Below are positions 6,154 to 7,099 of a stretch of 7,099 bases of DNA, in pieces (position 1 is the stretch's first letter; the number at the start of each line of letters is the position of its first letter). Source of the stretch: Phycisphaerae bacterium. Its GTDB lineage: Bacteria > Planctomycetota > Phycisphaerae > SM23-33. A program made the position numbers and the translations under genes. The notes under the pieces are model-generated. The model was not told the DNA's origin. It was given only the letters and a program-made list of their open reading frames with translations, and did no database searches. The stretch lies in contig JALHTV010000084.1 of assembly GCA_022866005.1 (NCBI GenBank), positions 1 through 7,099 of the forward strand, read 5' to 3'.

Positions 6154-6540
6154 TCAGGGCCGGTTGGGATACCACGCCGCCCAGCAGCCCGCCGCCTCGC
6201 TGACGGCCAGGCGGTGCAGCCCGGCCGATTCGCCCCCCAGGCGCCGCATCAGCGCCCGCGCGATGAACTCCGCCACCCGCTCGGCCGATGCCCCGGTCGT
6301 GGTGGAGTCGGTCAGGGCATTGAGCTCCCCCCCTTCCAGGCCTCGGGTCACGGCCCGCAGGGCCTCCTGGACGGCCAGGAAGTCGATCACCACGCCCATG
6401 ACCGGGTCCAGCCGGTCCGAGCGGAACGTGGCCGTGACGGTCCAATCGTGCTCGTGCGGGGCCTCAAACTCCCCATCGCCCAGGCGGACGGCGTGCCGGG
6501 CGGTAAAGCGGCCCTCGACGGTCACCTCGTACACTCCCAT
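6154..6540 (-). CDS. 6-pyruvoyl-tetrahydropterin synthase / QueD-like protein, active site altered
   Basis: A 128-residue protein of the T-fold PTPS/QueD family, which makes 6-carboxytetrahydropterin for queuosine or 6-pyruvoyl-tetrahydropterin. The zinc ligands are kept: H16 in FTARHAV, and H29 and H31 in APHEHDW. Also kept are the VIDF strand (51-54), LN (73-74), AE (86-87, for the usual PTxE) and E115 in AVSEAAG. Catalytic residues are missing: against E. coli QueD as I recall it, F25 stands at the catalytic Cys, and the Asp-His of LDHHYLN is replaced in LEGGELN (68-74). The real reaction is therefore uncertain; it may act on another pterin or have lost catalysis. The ATG at 6540 has no ribosome-binding sequence, but a -10-like TAGAAT ends exactly 6 nt before it. 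It is the first gene of the minus-strand block and diverges from the P-type ATPase. Confidence 0.85.
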   Translation of the reverse strand: MGVYEVTVEGRFTARHAVRLGDGEFEAPHEHDWTVTATFRSDRLDPVMGVVIDFLAVQEALRAVTRGLEGGELNALTDSTTTGASAERVAEFIARALMRRLGGESAGLHRLAVSEAAGCWAAWYPNRP

Positions 6541-6546
6541 GCCGGC

Positions 6547-6552
6547 ATTCTA
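6547..6552 (-). promoter_or_regulatory. Putative -10 element (TAGAAT) for a leaderless pterin-like transcript
   Basis: Read on the minus strand, TAGAAT matches five of six positions of the -10 consensus, and its last base is 6 nt from the A of the ATG at 6540. That is the geometry of leaderless promoters, where transcription starts at the start codon. It agrees with the absence of a ribosome-binding sequence. No good -35 box is seen 16-18 bp upstream. Confidence 0.4.
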
Positions 6553-6587
6553 AGCGGACACGATGGGGTTGCATAGGCCGTAAGCGG
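6551..6587 (+). repeat. Direct repeat TAAGCGG x2, 30 bp apart, in the divergent promoter region
   Basis: TAAGCGG occurs at 6551-6557 and again at 6581-6587, about three helical turns apart. The first copy overlaps the likely -10 box of the pterin-like gene and the second lies between the -35 and -10 boxes of the ATPase promoter. An imperfect dyad (ATAG at 6573-6576 and CCG at 6578-6580, against CGG at 6585-6587 and CTAT at 6591-6594) surrounds the second copy. The placement suits a regulator binding site, but no regulator gene is in the window. Confidence 0.35.
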
Positions 6588-6597
6588 TCTCTATAAA
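6569..6597 (+). promoter_or_regulatory. Putative sigma70-type promoter of the P-type ATPase gene
   Basis: TTGCAT (6569-6574) and TATAAA (6592-6597, five of six to consensus) are separated by exactly 17 bp. Transcription would start near 6604, leaving a leader of about 107 nt before the ATG at 6711. TATAAA is the best AT-rich -10 candidate in this GC-rich gap. Confidence 0.55.
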
Positions 6598-6607
6598 CTG
6601 CCTTTCG

Positions 6608-6630
6608 TGCGAACCTCCTGCGGGCTCGCA
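6608..6630 (+). other. Small inverted repeat in the ATPase leader, loop carrying CCTCCT
   Basis: TGCGA (6608-6612) and TCGCA (6626-6630) can form a short stem, extended by a G-T pair outside and CC/GG inside. The loop holds CCTCCT (6614-6619), which resembles the anti-Shine-Dalgarno sequence; CTCCT (6615-6619) could pair, with one G-U, to GGGAG (6700-6704) before the ATPase start. The remaining leader (6631-6698) shows no recognisable riboswitch. The stem is short and may be chance. Confidence 0.25.
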
Positions 6631-6710
6631 TCGTAAGAGGTAGCGTCAAGGGCGCCTACGCTCATCCCAGGCCGCCTGCTTCCGCGGAATCCTGACTCGG
6701 GGAGCAACGA

Positions 6711-7099
6711 ATGGCTCACGACATCCTGAAGGGCTCGGTGGAGGCCCAGACCGGGCGAACGAGCCTGCTGATCATCGGCATCCTCCTAGGAGGCGTGCTG
6801 GTGGTCTGTTCTTACGTGGCCGACTGGGCCTTCGCCGATCAGGCCGTCACCATCGCGGGCAAGACCTACAACTTCCACAGCGACAGCCTGGCCCTGCTGG
6901 GGGCGCTGCTGCTGGGGATCCCCATCATCCTCCACGCCGCCAGGGCCCTGCTGCACGGGGAGACGAACATGGACGAGCTGGTGGCGCTGGCGGTGATCGC
7001 GGCCATCGCGGCCATCGACTACAAGGCCGCCGGGGCGGTGGCGTTCTTCCTGCTGCTCGCGAACCTGATCGAGACCCGCACGGCCCTGGGCGCGCGGGC
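6711..7099 (+). CDS. Heavy-metal-translocating P-type (P1B) ATPase, N-terminal part, cut by window edge
   Basis: The first 129 codons of a membrane ion pump; the P-domain (DKTG), the metal-binding CPC-type motif and the nucleotide domain lie beyond the right edge, so the metal cannot be named. The visible part shows a hydrophobic helix at about 18-37, a polar stretch (38-58), a second helix at 59-80, and the P1B core pair beginning TNMDELVALAVIAAIAAIDY (85-104) and AFFLLLANLIETRTALGAR (111-129), which is very characteristic of the family. No heavy-metal-associated (GMxCxxC) domain precedes the first helix, which is typical of a shorter subgroup. The ATG at 6711 is preceded by GGGGAG (6699-6704) with 6 nt spacing. 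The gene diverges from the pterin-like gene and has its own likely promoter at 6569-6597. Confidence 0.88.
   Translation, partial: MAHDILKGSVEAQTGRTSLLIIGILLGGVLVVCSYVADWAFADQAVTIAGKTYNFHSDSLALLGALLLGIPIILHAARALLHGETNMDELVALAVIAAIAAIDYKAAGAVAFFLLLANLIETRTALGAR

Noticed and set aside
5695..6576. 293-codon plus-strand frame across mcsA and the pterin-like gene
   Set aside because: It spans two genes and their gap on the opposite strand and has no domain signal. It is explained by high GC content.
6613..6619. AGGAGGT on the minus strand, a perfect Shine-Dalgarno-like sequence
   Set aside because: No ATG, GTG or TTG follows at a usable distance on that strand, so no small gene is supported.
6464..6649. 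61-codon minus-strand frame overlapping the start of the pterin-like gene
   Set aside because: Arg-rich, crosses the divergent promoter region and overlaps the real gene in another frame. No ribosome-binding sequence supports it.
1..7099. Defence, toxin-antitoxin, phage, insertion-sequence or CRISPR signals
   Set aside because: I looked for terminal repeats, transposase or integrase motifs, spaced repeats and small paired genes and found none. All coding regions fit housekeeping or transport families.

Overview
The window is GC-rich bacterial chromosome, densely packed with genes and without mobile elements, tRNA/rRNA genes or CRISPR arrays that I can see. The gene set (zinc-type HemB, McsA/McsB pair, a PolA-type 5' nuclease, a MarC protein, a P1B-type ATPase) and the protein style (for example the McsA GCPHDY motif) fit a member of the Planctomycetota. 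That assignment rests on recalled sequence style, not on a search, and is moderate at best.

Layout from left to right. The left edge holds the N-terminal 187 residues of a DNA polymerase I-type 5'-3' nuclease on the minus strand. It lies 16 bp downstream of a MarC-family membrane protein gene, and the two look like one transcript from a promoter near 1208-1236. Diverging from it on the plus strand is hemB (porphobilinogen synthase), followed after 2 bp by a Nudix hydrolase that resembles the animal NUDT22 UDP-sugar hydrolases. This pair converges on a minus-strand block, and the two TAG stops at the junction lie in the two arms of one 15-bp palindrome.

The minus-strand block runs from 6540 down to 3207: a pterin-synthase-like (PTPS/QueD fold) protein with altered active-site residues, mcsA, mcsB (protein arginine kinase) and an MFS transporter. 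The mcsA/mcsB and mcsB/MFS junctions are both 4-bp ATGA overlaps, so translation is probably coupled. The block may be one operon, although mcsA also has its own ribosome-binding sites. Neither ctsR nor clpC, the usual partners in Firmicutes, is present.

Diverging from the pterin-like gene, across a 170-bp regulatory gap, is the start of a heavy-metal P-type (P1B) ATPase that runs off the right edge. The gap carries a good sigma70-like promoter for the ATPase, a 7-bp direct repeat spaced 30 bp apart, and a -10 box placed so that the pterin-like gene would be transcribed without a leader.

I see no convincing novel defence or mobile system. The points most worth checking are the NUDT22-like Nudix protein with an expanded Nudix box, the degenerate pterin synthase, the altered RDxxRA phosphoarginine site of McsB, and the divergent promoter region at 6541-6710.
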